Shown: positions 47,198-58,797, counted from the first letter of the stretch. The stretch is DNA of 64,000 bases from Pseudomonas baetica (GCF_002813455.1 NZ_PHHE01000001.1:2852001-2916000), one strand, 5' to 3'. Translations and numbers: made by a program. The notes: generated by a model not told the origin, from the letters alone.

Positions 47198-50100
47198 ATG
47201 CCTACCCTGCGCTCCTTTTTCGCCGCGGCCCTGTTGGGCCTTAGTCTTACTGTCGGCCCGCTTTATGCCGCCGAACCACCGTCCAGCGAAGCCGTGCAGG
47301 CCAGTCTGGACAAGCTCGCCGACAGTAAGCTGCCGGACGCTGACAAAAAGACCCTGCAAACCATCCTGCAGAGCACGCTGACTCAACTCAATAATCAGCG
47401 TGATTACGAACAGAAGTTGATCGATCTCAAGCAGCAACTGGCCACCGCGCCGAAGCAGACCATCGAAAACACCCGCGAACTGACGCGCCTGAAGGCGACT
47501 GCAGTGGTGCCAGTGGCGCAGCGCTTTCCGAAGGAGTCGATCCAGCAACTGGAGCAGATTCTGACGGATCGCTCGACCCAGCAAAGTGATCTGCAAAAGG
47601 CCCTGGCCGACGCCAACAGCCTGATCATTACCGCCCAGACCCGGCCCGAGCGCGCCCAGGCGGAAATCTCCACGAGCCAGACGCGCATCCAGCAGATCAA
47701 CAACATCCTCAAGTCCGGCAAGGACGCGGGAAAAACCATCACCGCCGAGCAACGCGACCAGTTGAACGCGGAACTGTCGGCACTGAATGCGTTGATCCCA
47801 TTGCGCCGTCAGGAACTGGCCGGCAACAGCCAGTTGCAAGACTTGGGCAACGCCCAGCATGACCTGCTCTCGGAGAAATCCGAGCGCCTCGATCGCGAAA
47901 TTCAGGAACTGCAAACGCTGATCAACCAGAAGCGTCTGGCACAATCGCAGGAAACCGTCACCCAGCAGTCAATCGAAGCGCAGAAGGCCGGCAGCAGCAG
48001 CTTGCTTGCTATCGAAAGCACGGCCAACCTCAAGCTGTCGGACTATCTGCTCAAAAGCACCGACCGCCTCAACGAAGTCACCCAGCAGAATCTGCAAACC
48101 AAACAGCAACTCGACACCCTGACCCAAAGCGACTCGGCTCTGGACGAGCAGATCAGCGTGCTCAAGGGCAGCCTGCTGCTGTCGAAGATTCTCTATAAAC
48201 AGAAACAGGCCCTGCCACGGCTCAAGGTCGACCGCGACCTGGCGGATCAGATCGCCGACATTCGTCTGTGGCAATTTGACGTCAGCCAGCAGCGTGAACA
48301 ACTGAGCAATCCGGCGGCCTACGTCGACAACCTGCTGTCCGCTCAGCCACCGGAACAAGTCACCCCGCAACTGCGCAAAAGCCTGCTGGATCTGGCCAAC
48401 ACCCGCGCCGACTTGCTGGAGCGTCTGAATCGCGAGTTGAGCGCGATGCTCAACGAATCGATCACCCTGCAACTCAATCAAAAGCAACTGTTGAGCACCG
48501 CGCAAAGCCTGCGCGCGACCCTCGATGAGCAGATGTTCTGGATCCCGAGCAACAAGCCGCTGGATCTGGAATGGATGCGCGGCGTGCCGGAGCGTCTCAA
48601 ACGTCAGGTCGACACCCTGCCATGGGCTTCGAGCCTGAGCGAACTGACCGACGGTTTGACCCAGCGACCGCTGCTGTTCCTGCCGCTGGCACTGCTGATC
48701 GGCGCACTGCTGTGGCGGCGTAAAAGTCTCTACGGTCGCCTGAACAAGGTTCACCAGGACATCGGCCATTTCAAACGCGACAGTCAGTGGCACACCCCGC
48801 AGGCGATTCTGATCAACATTCTGCTGGCGATGCCGGTGGCGCTCGGTCTGGGCCTGTGTGGTCTGGCCTTGCAGATCGACGCCCGCGGCCAGAACGCCAA
48901 CATGGGCGCGGCGCTCCTGCAAATGGGGCAGGCGTGGCTGGTGTTCTACACCGCCTACCGGATTCTCGCGCCGGGTGGCGTCGCCGAACTGCATTTCCGC
49001 TGGGAAAAACCCCAGGTCGAATTCCTTCAAGGCTGGGTACGCCGACTCGGGCTGGTGGTCATGGCACTGGTCGCCGTAGTGGCGGTCGCCGAACTGCAAC
49101 CGGCGGCACTCGCCGACGATGTGCTCGGTATGCCGGTGGTGCTGACCTGCTACGCGTTAATGGCGTGGTTGCTCAGTCGCTTGCTGATCAGCAGCCCGGC
49201 CCACGAAAACGCTTCACTGTTTCGCAAGGCTGTCGGGGTAATGTTCACCCTGCTGCCCATCGCCCTGTTCGTCGCGGTGTGCTTCGGCTACTACTACACC
49301 GCACTGAAACTCAGCGACCGCTTGATCAACACCCTCTACCTGCTGATGTTCTGGCTGGTGATCGAAGCCACCTTCGTGCGTGGCCTGAGCGTGGCGGCGC
49401 GGCGTCTGGCCTATCAGCGCGCCCTGGCCAAACGCCAGGCAGCGAAAGAGGCCGGCGACGGCGAAGCGGTGATCGAAGAACCGACCCTGGACATCGAAAA
49501 GGTCAACGAACAGTCTCTGCGCCTGATTCGCCTGGCGCTGCTCGGCGGCTTTATCGCGGCGCTGTACTGGGTCTGGTCGGACCTGATTTCGGTGTTTTCG
49601 TACCTGGACAACATCACCCTCTACGAATACACCAGCGGCACCGGCGCCAACATGAGCATGGTGCCGATCAGCATCGGCGACATGCTCGGCGCGCTGATCA
49701 TCATCGGCATCACCTTCGCCCTCGCGCGCAACTTGCCCGGTTTGCTCGAAGTGTTTGTGCTGTCCAAGCTCAATCTCGCTCAGGGCAGTGCTTACGCCAC
49801 CACGACGCTGCTGTCGTACGTGATCGCCGGCGTCGGCTTCGTCTCGACCCTGTCGACGCTTGGTGTGAGCTGGGACAAGTTGCAGTGGCTGGTGGCAGCG
49901 CTGTCGGTTGGTCTCGGTTTCGGCATGCAGGAGATCTTTGCCAACTTCATCTCCGGCATCATGATCCTGTTCGAACGCCCGGTGCGGATCGGTGACACCA
50001 TCACCATCGGCAACCTGTCCGGCACGGTGAGCAAGATCCGCATCCGCGCCACGACCATCACCGACTTCGACCGCAAGGACATCATTGTCCCGAACAAGAC

Positions 50101-50551
50101 GTTCATCACCGGGCAACTGATCAACTGGTCGCTGACAGATACCATCACCCGAGTCACGCTCAAGCTGGGTGTCGATTACGGCTCCGATCTGGATCTGGTG
50201 AAAGAACTGCTGCTCAAGGCTGCCCGGGAAAACCCGCGCGTGCTCAAGGAACCCGAGCCGCACGTGTACTTCCTCAACTTCGGCGAAAGCACCCTCGACC
50301 ACGAACTGCGTATGCATGTGCGTGACCTCGGTGACCGCAACCCGGTGCTCGACGAGGTCAACCGCTTCATCAACCGCGAGTTCAAGAAGCAGCACATCAA
50401 CATCTCGTTCCGGCAGATGGAGGTTTATCTGAAGAACCTGCACGGCCAGGAATACAAGATGGTGCCGATCGAGCCGGAAACCAAAACCATCGTCGCGGTG
50501 CCCGACGATCAGAAACCGCTGCAAGAGCCGCCGCCGGCCAAACTCGACTAA
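47198..50551 (+). CDS. mscK: Mechanosensitive channel MscK (KefA)
   Basis: A 1117-residue channel of the MscK class. It begins with a signal peptide (MPTLRSFFAAALLGLSLTVG, cut near YAAE), then a long helical periplasmic region to about residue 480 rich in Gln and coiled coil. About eleven membrane helices follow, ending in the MscS-like pore and vestibule (WLVAALSVGLGFGMQEIFAN, then SGIMILFERPVRIGD and NLSGTVSKIRIRATTITDFD). It releases solutes on hypo-osmotic shock; MscK gating in E. coli depends on external K+. It starts 34 bases after the K+/H+ antiporter stop codon, so the two K+-linked osmotic functions are likely one operon. Confidence 0.95.
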   Translation: MPTLRSFFAAALLGLSLTVGPLYAAEPPSSEAVQASLDKLADSKLPDADKKTLQTILQSTLTQLNNQRDYEQKLIDLKQQLATAPKQTIENTRELTRLKATAVVPVAQRFPKESIQQLEQILTDRSTQQSDLQKALADANSLIITAQTRPERAQAEISTSQTRIQQINNILKSGKDAGKTITAEQRDQLNAELSALNALIPLRRQELAGNSQLQDLGNAQHDLLSEKSERLDREIQELQTLINQKRLAQSQETVTQQSIEAQKAGSSSLLAIESTANLKLSDYLLKSTDRLNEVTQQNLQTKQQLDTLTQSDSALDEQISVLKGSLLLSKILYKQKQALPRLKVDRDLADQIADIRLWQFDVSQQREQLSNPAAYVDNLLSAQPPEQVTPQLRKSLLDLANTRADLLERLNRELSAMLNESITLQLNQKQLLSTAQSLRATLDEQMFWIPSNKPLDLEWMRGVPERLKRQVDTLPWASSLSELTDGLTQRPLLFLPLALLIGALLWRRKSLYGRLNKVHQDIGHFKRDSQWHTPQAILINILLAMPVALGLGLCGLALQIDARGQNANMGAALLQMGQAWLVFYTAYRILAPGGVAELHFRWEKPQVEFLQGWVRRLGLVVMALVAVVAVAELQPAALADDVLGMPVVLTCYALMAWLLSRLLISSPAHENASLFRKAVGVMFTLLPIALFVAVCFGYYYTALKLSDRLINTLYLLMFWLVIEATFVRGLSVAARRLAYQRALAKRQAAKEAGDGEAVIEEPTLDIEKVNEQSLRLIRLALLGGFIAALYWVWSDLISVFSYLDNITLYEYTSGTGANMSMVPISIGDMLGALIIIGITFALARNLPGLLEVFVLSKLNLAQGSAYATTTLLSYVIAGVGFVSTLSTLGVSWDKLQWLVAALSVGLGFGMQEIFANFISGIMILFERPVRIGDTITIGNLSGTVSKIRIRATTITDFDRKDIIVPNKTFITGQLINWSLTDTITRVTLKLGVDYGSDLDLVKELLLKAARENPRVLKEPEPHVYFLNFGESTLDHELRMHVRDLGDRNPVLDEVNRFINREFKKQHINISFRQMEVYLKNLHGQEYKMVPIEPETKTIVAVPDDQKPLQEPPPAKLD

Positions 50552-50560
50552 CCGGTCTAA

Positions 50561-52063
<1,503 letters not shown>

Positions 52064-52143
52064 AGGGCTGAACTCCATCTTGATAAGCGATTCGTGCGTC
52101 TCCAGATAAGGCGTACGCATCGTAAAACTTCTCCGAGCCGAAC

Positions 52144-52578
52144 ATGACCAACCCACTCCTCATCCCCTGCCCATCCTGCAACGGCCTTAACCGCATTCCA
52201 GCCGAGCGCCTCGCCGACCAGCCGAAGTGCGGGCGCTGCAAATCTGCAGTGCTGTTAAGCAAACCGTTCGAACTCAAGCAAGGCGACTACGCCAGCCAGA
52301 TCAAGGGCGATCTGCCGTTATTGGTGGACGTGTGGGCGGACTGGTGCGGGCCATGCAAGTCGTTTGCGCCGGTGTTCGAGCAGGCGGCTGCGCAATTGGC
52401 CGGCAAGTGCCGCTTGGCCAAGCTTGATAGCGAAGCCAATCAGCAGTTGTCAGCGCAGTTGGGGATTCGCTCGATTCCGAGTTTGATTCTGTTCAAGAAC
52501 GGCCGGGAAGTGGCGCGCCAGAGTGGCGCGTTTCCGTTGCCGCAGTTGATGGCGTGGCTGCGTAGCCAGGGGATCTGA
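52144..52578 (+). CDS. trxC: Thioredoxin 2 (TrxC)
   Basis: A 144-residue thioredoxin with the extra N-terminal zinc finger of TrxC: Cys9 and Cys12 (CPSC) with Cys29 and Cys32 (CGRC). The active site is WCGPCK with Cys68 and Cys71. It reduces protein disulfides in the cytoplasm, and the zinc centre responds to oxidative stress in E. coli. It lies 80 bases after selO; both concern redox control, which may explain the pairing. Confidence 0.95.
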   Translation: MTNPLLIPCPSCNGLNRIPAERLADQPKCGRCKSAVLLSKPFELKQGDYASQIKGDLPLLVDVWADWCGPCKSFAPVFEQAAAQLAGKCRLAKLDSEANQQLSAQLGIRSIPSLILFKNGREVARQSGAFPLPQLMAWLRSQGI

Positions 52579-52595
52579 CCCAACGCAACTCCAAT

Positions 52596-52686
52596 TGTGG
52601 GAGCGAGCCTGCTCGCGAAGGCGTTCGGTAAGTCAACTCAGATGTTGAATCTACCGACCGCTTCGCGAGCAGGCTCGCTCCCACAG
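52596..52686. repeat. REP pair between trxC and the ParA gene
   Basis: Inverted units at 52596-52619 and 52661-52686 lie between the convergent trxC and parA-like genes and may end transcription from both. Confidence 0.85.
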
Positions 52687-52710
52687 GTAGGTTGGGTGCA
52701 ATCCGGCAAA

Positions 52711-53481
52711 TCAGTGATCTTCAAGCAGGTTGTGCAGCTCAACAAACTGCTGAGTCAGCTTGTGTCGCGGATCGAGGTGGATCAACGGCGTATTGGCTTG
52801 GTGCGACTCACGCATCCGTACCGAACTGGTCAGGTACACCGGCAACACCGGCAAACCTTCGGCGATCAACTCATCCAGTATTTGCTGCGGCAGACTCGCC
52901 CGGGCCTGGAACTGGTTGACCACGATGCCTTCGACTTCCAGCCCTTCGTTGTGGTCTTCCTTCAATTCTTCGATTTCCGCCAGCAAGCCATACAAGGCCT
53001 GGCGCGAAAAGCTGTCGCAATCGAAAGGGATCAGCACGCGATCCGCGGCAATCAGCGCCGATACAGCGTAGAAATTCAGCGCGGGAGGCGTATCGAGGTA
53101 GATCCGGTCGTAATCTTCCGATAGCTCATCGAGCAACTTACGCAGCTTGTTGATCTTGTGCTTGGCCTCAAGCTTGGGCTGCAGATCGGCCAGCTCGGCG
53201 GTCGCGGTGATGATGTGCAGGTTGTCGAACGGCGTTTCGTAGATGTCCGCCTGATTCTTCTTGGAGAACGGCCCGGAAGACAGTGTCTGCTTGAAGAAGT
53301 CGGCAATACCCATCGGGATGTCGTTGCCGGTGAGCCCGGTCAGATACTGAGTGGAGTTGGCCTGGGCATCGAGGTCCACCAACAGCGTGCGATAACCCTC
53401 GCTGGCGCTCACCGCTGCGAGATTGCAGGCAATGCTGGACTTGCCTACGCCACCTTTCTGATTGAATACCACGCGCCGCAT
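52711..53481 (-). CDS. Orphan ParA/MinD-type ATPase
   Basis: A 256-residue ParA-family ATPase. The deviant Walker A motif is KGGVGKSS (residues 9-16); Walker A' is [12 protein letters not shown] and Walker [11 protein letters not shown]. Such ATPases position plasmids, chromosomes or large protein complexes. No parB partner or parS-like repeats are visible, so its cargo is unknown. The ATG at 53481 follows GGAGG; the longer open frame upstream covers the polyene promoter region and is rejected. It is divergent from the aryl polyene genes. Confidence 0.9.
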   Translation of the reverse strand: MRRVVFNQKGGVGKSSIACNLAAVSASEGYRTLLVDLDAQANSTQYLTGLTGNDIPMGIADFFKQTLSSGPFSKKNQADIYETPFDNLHIITATAELADLQPKLEAKHKINKLRKLLDELSEDYDRIYLDTPPALNFYAVSALIAADRVLIPFDCDSFSRQALYGLLAEIEELKEDHNEGLEVEGIVVNQFQARASLPQQILDELIAEGLPVLPVYLTSSVRMRESHQANTPLIHLDPRHKLTQQFVELHNLLEDH

Positions 53482-53836
53482 GACAAAACCTCCGTGTATC
53501 AAAGAATGACCGAGTGTAGATGCGCGAGACCTCGCTTCGCTACCTTCACGGAAGCGGACTACAAGGTCTGATGCAAATATCCGAATACCGACAGAGCAGA
53601 AAACGTCATTAATCGTCGAGATGCCTGACAGACAAATCCCAATCAATCTGGATAATGGCCAAGTGACAGTTTTTCTGCGAACCACTCGGTACATTTCATT
53701 GCGCAAAATGTAACCAGCATTTGCTACAGACTCGTCGCACCGGGATAATGCGCGCCACCCGGCGCCATGCGCCACGTCAAGTCTGCTGCGGCTCTGGCGA
53801 TTCAACGCGTCAACAAAACCCGCAGGGGCGGGATGA
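53482..53836. other. 355-base divergent region, ParA to aryl polyene operon
   Basis: No gene seen. The right part holds the polyene promoter at 53721-53749 and an ~80-base leader. The middle (about 53560-53720) is more AT-rich than the coding DNA and may contain the ParA promoter or regulator sites, but I found no strong palindrome. Confidence 0.5.
53721..53749 (+). promoter_or_regulatory. Sigma-70 promoter of the aryl polyene operon
   Basis: TTGCTA and GATAAT are separated by exactly 17 bases. The predicted start, near 53756, gives a leader of about 80 bases before the first gene. Confidence 0.65.
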
Positions 53837-54562
53837 ATGTCCGTGATCAACTTCAACATCGCCCAATGGCGCGCGTGGGCCCCTGGGCTCGACAGCGTGG
53901 ACGCCTGGCAGGCCTGGAGCCGACAGCCGGTCGTGCTCCAGAGCAACGATGCCGCGCCCGATGTGTCGTTTTTACCGGCCATGCAACGCCGCCGCCTCAG
54001 CCGTCTGGCCCGAATGGCCTTCAGTGTCGGCTGGCCACTGGCCGATGGTCGGGAAAACCTGCCGTTGGTGTTTGTCTCGCGACACGGCGAAACCCCGCGC
54101 ACCTACGACATTCTCAGCGACCTTGCCAAAGATGAACCGCTGTCGCCGACTCAGTTCAGCCTGTCGGTGCACAACGCGATCATCGGTCTGTGGTCGATCA
54201 TGCGCGGCGAAACCAGCGAAATGACCGCCCTCGCCGCCGCGGGCGACGGTCTGGAACACGGCATGCTCGAAGCGGCGGCGCTGCTCAATGAAGGCGCTCC
54301 GGCGGTGTTGCTGGTGATCACTGAAGAACAACCGCCCGCCGCCTATTCGCAGTGGATCGACGATGTACCGTTTCCTTACGCGCTGGGACTGCTGCTCACC
54401 CCCGGTACCGACTGGCGGCTGACCCTGAACAGCAGCACCGAAGCACTGTCCAAAGCGCATTGGCCCCATGCGCTCAACCTGCTGCGCACCCTGCTTGGCC
54501 AGCAATCCCTTTGCCAACATGCCTGGAAAAATCGTGTATGGACCTGGCAACGCAACCCGTGA
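53837..54562 (+). CDS. Beta-ketoacyl synthase chain-length-factor-like protein (aryl polyene)
   Basis: A 241-residue protein of the small beta-ketoacyl-synthase-like family found at the head of aryl polyene clusters ([45 protein letters not shown]). It resembles the N-terminal half of a ketosynthase but lacks the catalytic Cys, and corresponds to the chain-length factor ApeC of the E. coli system, which pairs with a ketosynthase to set polyene length. First gene of the operon. Its end overlaps the next start by 25 bases. Confidence 0.8.
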   Translation: MSVINFNIAQWRAWAPGLDSVDAWQAWSRQPVVLQSNDAAPDVSFLPAMQRRRLSRLARMAFSVGWPLADGRENLPLVFVSRHGETPRTYDILSDLAKDEPLSPTQFSLSVHNAIIGLWSIMRGETSEMTALAAAGDGLEHGMLEAAALLNEGAPAVLLVITEEQPPAAYSQWIDDVPFPYALGLLLTPGTDWRLTLNSSTEALSKAHWPHALNLLRTLLGQQSLCQHAWKNRVWTWQRNP

Positions 54563-55347
54563 CCGAGAAAAACCGCGACGCCTACTACTGGCGCTTGCTG
54601 GCGACCGCAGCAAGCTTTGCTCTGTTCGGGCTCGGCGGGCTGTGCCTGCGTTTGGTGGTTTTTCCACTGCTCGCCTGCCTGCCAGGCGATGCTGTCAGAC
54701 ACCGCCAGCGTGCGCGGCAAACGGTGAGTCGGCTGTTCTGGTTCTTCGTGCAGTTCATGGCCCGCACCGGCGTGTTGACCTATGACATTCAGGGCGCCGA
54801 GCGCTTGGGCCGTCCGGGGCAAATGATCATCGCCAACCACCCGTCGCTGATCGATGTGGTTTTCCTCATAGGACTGGTGCGCCATGCCAATTGCGTGGTG
54901 AAAAAAAGCCTGTGGGAAAACCCCTTTACCCGTGGCCCGCTACGCCGTACCGAATACATCAGCAACGACGGCAGCATGGACATGCTCGATGCCGCCGCCG
55001 AGTCCCTGCAAAACGGCCAGACGCTGATTATTTTTCCCGAAGGCACCCGTACTCAACCGGGCCAGGCACCGGCCTTTCATCGGGGAGCAGCGGCGATTGC
55101 CCTGCGTGGTGCGAAGATTCTTACCCCGGTGATCATCAAGGTCAGCCCGACCACTTTGACCAAGGCCGAACCCTGGTATCGGATCCCGCGCCGTCGCGTG
55201 CACTTCAGTTTTCGTGTCGGGGCCGATATAGACCCACAGACCTTTGCCGCGATGGGCCCTGCCCCGCAGGCCTCGCGCAAGCTCAACGATTATTTGCACT
55301 CTTACTTTATTAAGGAGCTCGCCGAAGATGAGCGATCTGAATCGTGA
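54538..55347 (+). CDS. 1-acyl-glycerol-3-phosphate-type acyltransferase (aryl polyene)
   Basis: A 269-residue PlsC-type acyltransferase with one membrane helix near the N-terminus (about 22-50), the catalytic HX4D motif NHPSLID (100-106) and the FPEGTR motif (166-171). In aryl polyene clusters acyltransferases of this kind help build the lipid anchor that fixes the pigment in the outer membrane. The start at 54538 is set by the conserved length and overlap with the gene before. It overlaps the first acyl carrier protein gene by 20 bases. Confidence 0.87.
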   Translation: MDLATQPVTEKNRDAYYWRLLATAASFALFGLGGLCLRLVVFPLLACLPGDAVRHRQRARQTVSRLFWFFVQFMARTGVLTYDIQGAERLGRPGQMIIANHPSLIDVVFLIGLVRHANCVVKKSLWENPFTRGPLRRTEYISNDGSMDMLDAAAESLQNGQTLIIFPEGTRTQPGQAPAFHRGAAAIALRGAKILTPVIIKVSPTTLTKAEPWYRIPRRRVHFSFRVGADIDPQTFAAMGPAPQASRKLNDYLHSYFIKELAEDERSES

Positions 55348-55588
55348 CATCAAACTGCTGATCATCGACGCTCTCGGCCTCGAAGACATCAGCGTCGACG
55401 ACATTGGCGACGACCAGACGCTATTTGGCGAAGGCCTGGGCCTGGACTCGGTCGACGCGCTGGAACTGGGTCTGGCGATCCAGAAAAAATACGGCATCAA
55501 GATCGACGCCGACGCCAAAGACACCCGTAACCACTTCACCAATGTGGCGAGCCTCGCGGCCTTCGTCATGGCAAAACAGGCAGCTTGA
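55328..55588 (+). CDS. Acyl carrier protein 1 (aryl polyene)
   Basis: An 86-residue acyl carrier protein. The phosphopantetheine attachment site is Ser41 in LGLDSVDALELGLAI. It holds the growing polyene chain. Aryl polyene clusters usually carry two such proteins (ApeE and ApeF in E. coli); which of the two this one is cannot be said by eye. Start at 55328 (MSDLNRDIKLL). Confidence 0.92.
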   Translation: MSDLNRDIKLLIIDALGLEDISVDDIGDDQTLFGEGLGLDSVDALELGLAIQKKYGIKIDADAKDTRNHFTNVASLAAFVMAKQAA

Positions 55589-55597
55589 GACCGGACC

Positions 55598-55852
55598 ATG
55601 CAAACTCGTGACGATATTTTCAACACCCTGCGCGATGCCTTGGTCGAGCTGTTCGAACTGGAGCCTGCGCGCATCAGTCTGGAATCAAACCTGTATCAGG
55701 ATCTGGAAATCGACAGCATCGACGCGGTCGATCTGATCGATCACATCAAGCGTCAGACCGGCAAGAAAATCGCCGCCGAAGAATTCAAATCGGTGCGCAC
55801 CGTCGGTGACGTGGTCGAGGCGGTTTTCCGTCTGGTTCAACCGGCCGCATGA
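55598..55852 (+). CDS. Acyl carrier protein 2 (aryl polyene)
   Basis: An 84-residue acyl carrier protein with the attachment site Ser40 in LEIDSIDAVDLIDHIK. It is distinct in sequence from the first carrier, which fits separate roles in starter loading and chain extension. Nine bases separate it from the first carrier gene and four bases overlap with the next (ATGA). Confidence 0.92.
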   Translation: MQTRDDIFNTLRDALVELFELEPARISLESNLYQDLEIDSIDAVDLIDHIKRQTGKKIAAEEFKSVRTVGDVVEAVFRLVQPAA

Positions 55853-56394
55853 GCCGATTGATCGGCCTGGGCCTGCTGCTGGCCGGTCTGCTGTACCCCT
55901 TTGCGGTGTATTTCGGCATGGAGCACTTTGCCCCGTGGCAGTTTGGTTTGCTGCTGGGCAGCCTGTGGCTGGCGCGCGCGCTGACCGGCGAACGCAAACC
56001 CGGCAGCCTGTGGATGGCCTGCGTGGCCATTGTCTTCTGCCTGCTGCTGGCGATGTTCGACAGCCCGCTGTTGCTGCGCTGGTATCCGGTGCTGATCAGC
56101 GGCTTCATGCTGGTGCTGTTCAGCCTGAGTCTGAAATTCGGCCCGCCGATGGTCGAGCGCCTGGCGCGGCTTCGCGAACCGCAGCTGCCAGCCAACGCGA
56201 TTGCCTACACCCGAAAGGTCACTGTGGCCTGGAGCGTGTTTTTCTTCTGCAACGGTTTGTGCGCCGCCCTCCTCACCCTGTGGGCGCCGCTGCATTGGTG
56301 GATGTTGTACACCGGCCTGATCTCCTACGGATTGATCGGCTTGATGTTTGCCATTGAATGGCTGATACGACAACGGGTAAGAGGCCGTACATGA
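55849..56394 (+). CDS. COG4648-type membrane protein (aryl polyene)
   Basis: A 181-residue inner-membrane protein with about five hydrophobic helices (RLIGLGLLLAGLLYPFAVYF at the start). It belongs to the family of conserved membrane proteins found in aryl polyene clusters (COG4648); function unknown, perhaps in holding the biosynthetic enzymes at the membrane. Its start and stop overlap both neighbours by four bases. Confidence 0.78.
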   Translation: MSRLIGLGLLLAGLLYPFAVYFGMEHFAPWQFGLLLGSLWLARALTGERKPGSLWMACVAIVFCLLLAMFDSPLLLRWYPVLISGFMLVLFSLSLKFGPPMVERLARLREPQLPANAIAYTRKVTVAWSVFFFCNGLCAALLTLWAPLHWWMLYTGLISYGLIGLMFAIEWLIRQRVRGRT

Positions 56395-58070
56395 ACTGGA
56401 TAAAACTTGAGCAGTTGTTGCTCAAGACCCTGCCGGCACGGGCCATCAGCCACGCACCGGCACTCGATCACGCGCAACTGTGCGAACAGGCGCTGTGCGT
56501 CGCCGCCGGCCTGCAAGCCCAAGGTGTGCAGCGCTTGGCCGTGCATCTGGAAGACGCCGCCGAACTGGCCATCGCCCTGCTCGGCGCCTGGCGTGCAGGC
56601 GTCAGCGTGTTGCTGCCCGCGGATCTGCAAGCGCAGACCCGCCAGCGCTGGTCGGGCGAAGTCGATCTGTGGCTGACCGATCAAACCGGTGACAGCTGCC
56701 TGGCTGACTTGCATGAGCCTGCAATGCCAGGCGCTGAGCTGAACCTCGATGAGTGCCGCTTGAGCCTGTGCACTTCCGGCTCCAGCGGTGAACCGAAGCG
56801 TATCGACAAGACCCTGCGTCAAATGGCCAATGAGGTCCAAGCGCTGGAACAGCTGTGGGGCTCAGACCTCGGTGAAGCCTGCATCATCGGCAGCGTCGCG
56901 ACCCAACACATTTACGGCTTGCTGTTTCGCGTGCTGTGGCCGCTGTGCGCCGGGCGAACCTTCTTGCGCAAGCAACTGCCCTTCCCCGAGGATTTGCAGC
57001 GCGCCAGTCGCGAGCATCCGGCCTTCGCCTGGGTCGCCAGTCCGGCGCTGCTCAAGCGCATGGGCGACAACCTCGACTGGCCGGCCCTGAGCGCCGTGCG
57101 CCGGGTGTTTTCCTCCGGCGGCGCGTTGCCGGCCGAAGCCGCGCAGAGCCTGCATCAACGCCTGCAACAGTGGCCGACGGAAATCCTCGGCAGCTCGGAA
57201 ACCGGCGGCATTGCCTGGCGTCAGGGCGAAACCCTGTGGCAGCCGTTCGCCGCTGTCGAACTGAGTCAGGACGCCGACGGCGCCCTGCTCATCGCCTCGC
57301 CTTACCTGCCCGCCGGCCATGTCGAACACACCGCCGACGCTGCGCGCATCGCTGCCGATGGTCGCTTCGAACTGCTGGGGCGGCTGGACCGTATCGTCAA
57401 ACTTGAAGAAAAACGCATTTCCCTGCCGATGCTCGAGCAAGCGCTGGTCGCCCACGATTGGGTCGCCGAAGCGCGTCTGGGTGTGGTGCAGGAAAATCGT
57501 GCCGTCCTCGGCGCATTACTGGTGCTCAGTGCAGACGGCCTGTTTGCGTTACGCGAACACGGCCGCCGCAGCCTGACCGAAACCCTGCGCAAGCACCTGA
57601 GCCAGCATTGCGAGGCCCTGGCCCTGCCGCGGCGCTGGCGTCTGGTGCGGCAACTGCCGTTGAACAGCCAAGGCAAGCTGCCGCAGGCCGACATCGAAGC
57701 GCTGCTCATCGCTGATCGCCCGAAAGCCCCCGAAGTGCTGGAGCAAGTCGAAACCGACGGCGAATGGAGCCTGCAACTCAGCGTGCCACCGGATCTGGCC
57801 TACTTCAGCGGCCACTTCCCCAAGGCCCCGGTATTGCCCGGCGTGGTGCAGGTCGAATGGGCGCTGAACCTCGGTCGCCAGTTGCTGAACCTGAACGCAG
57901 CGTTCACCGGCATGGAAGTGCTGAAGTTCCAGCAACTGGTGCGCCCCGGCGATGAAATCCAGTTGCATCTGCGCTTCGACCCCGAGCGCCGCAAGCTTTA
58001 TTTCGCTTACCGCAATGACACGGCGACCTGCTCCAGCGGGCGGATTTTGCTGGGGGCGGATCATGCATAA
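56391..58070 (+). CDS. Acyl-ACP ligase fused to a hot-dog dehydratase (aryl polyene)
   Basis: A 559-residue protein with two parts. Residues 1 to about 455 are an adenylate-forming ligase (ANL family) with the P-loop [14 protein letters not shown] and the motifs [15 protein letters not shown] and [19 protein letters not shown]. From about 460 to the end is a FabZ/FabA-like hot-dog domain with [20 protein letters not shown] and the catalytic-type His475. The ligase (ApeH-like) would load the aryl acid starter on a carrier protein; the dehydratase (ApeI-like) would remove water in each extension cycle. In E. coli these are separate proteins. The start overlaps the previous stop by four bases. 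Confidence 0.85.
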   Translation: MNWIKLEQLLLKTLPARAISHAPALDHAQLCEQALCVAAGLQAQGVQRLAVHLEDAAELAIALLGAWRAGVSVLLPADLQAQTRQRWSGEVDLWLTDQTGDSCLADLHEPAMPGAELNLDECRLSLCTSGSSGEPKRIDKTLRQMANEVQALEQLWGSDLGEACIIGSVATQHIYGLLFRVLWPLCAGRTFLRKQLPFPEDLQRASREHPAFAWVASPALLKRMGDNLDWPALSAVRRVFSSGGALPAEAAQSLHQRLQQWPTEILGSSETGGIAWRQGETLWQPFAAVELSQDADGALLIASPYLPAGHVEHTADAARIAADGRFELLGRLDRIVKLEEKRISLPMLEQALVAHDWVAEARLGVVQENRAVLGALLVLSADGLFALREHGRRSLTETLRKHLSQHCEALALPRRWRLVRQLPLNSQGKLPQADIEALLIADRPKAPEVLEQVETDGEWSLQLSVPPDLAYFSGHFPKAPVLPGVVQVEWALNLGRQLLNLNAAFTGMEVLKFQQLVRPGDEIQLHLRFDPERRKLYFAYRNDTATCSSGRILLGADHA

Positions 58071-58797
58071 CCCCTGCGCCGTGATTCCGGTTTACAACCA
58101 CGAAACCGCCATCGGCACCGTGGTCGACGCTTTGCTCGCGCAAAATCTACCGTGCATCCTGGTCGATGACGCCAGTACGCCATCCTGCGCGCGCGTGCTC
58201 GATGGCCTGGCCGAGCGCGATAACGTCTATCTGGTGCGGCTCACCGTCAATCAGGGCAAGGGCGGCGCGGTGATGACCGGTCTGCGTGAAGCCTCACGCC
58301 TGGGCTTCAGTCATGCCTTACAGGTTGACGCCGATGGCCAGCACGACCTGCTCGACGTCGCTCGTTTCGTCGAAGAATCCCGCGCCCATCCTGAAGCGAT
58401 GATCTGCGGTTATCCGCTGTTCGACGAGAGCGTGCCAAAGGGCCGGTTGTACGCGCGTTACCTGACTCACGTGATGGTCTGGATCAACACGCTGTCGTTG
58501 CAGATTCGCGATTCGATGTGCGGCTTTCGTGTCTATCCACTGGCGCCGACCCTCGCGCTGATCGATTCGGCAAAAGTCGGCAAGCGCATGGACTTCGACT
58601 CGGACATTCTGGTGCGCCTGTCATGGCGCAATCAGCCGATGCGCTGGCTGCAAACCAGCGTGCATTACCCGCTCGATGGCGTGTCGCACTTCCGGCTGCT
58701 CCACGACAACGCGCTGATTTCCAGCATGCATACGCGGCTGTTCTTTGGCATGTTGCTGCGCTTGCCGGTCATCCTCTGGCGGCGGTGGCGCACATGA
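58063..58797 (+). CDS. Family 2 glycosyltransferase (aryl polyene)
   Basis: A 244-residue GT-A glycosyltransferase (AVIPVYNHE at 6-14, nucleotide-sugar-binding VDADGQHD at 88-95). No membrane helix is certain, apart from a hydrophobic C-terminal end (FFGMLLRLPVILWRRW). In this cluster type it is thought to add a sugar or link the polyene to its anchor. Overlaps both neighbours (8 and 4 bases). Confidence 0.9.
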   Translation: MHNPCAVIPVYNHETAIGTVVDALLAQNLPCILVDDASTPSCARVLDGLAERDNVYLVRLTVNQGKGGAVMTGLREASRLGFSHALQVDADGQHDLLDVARFVEESRAHPEAMICGYPLFDESVPKGRLYARYLTHVMVWINTLSLQIRDSMCGFRVYPLAPTLALIDSAKVGKRMDFDSDILVRLSWRNQPMRWLQTSVHYPLDGVSHFRLLHDNALISSMHTRLFFGMLLRLPVILWRRWRT

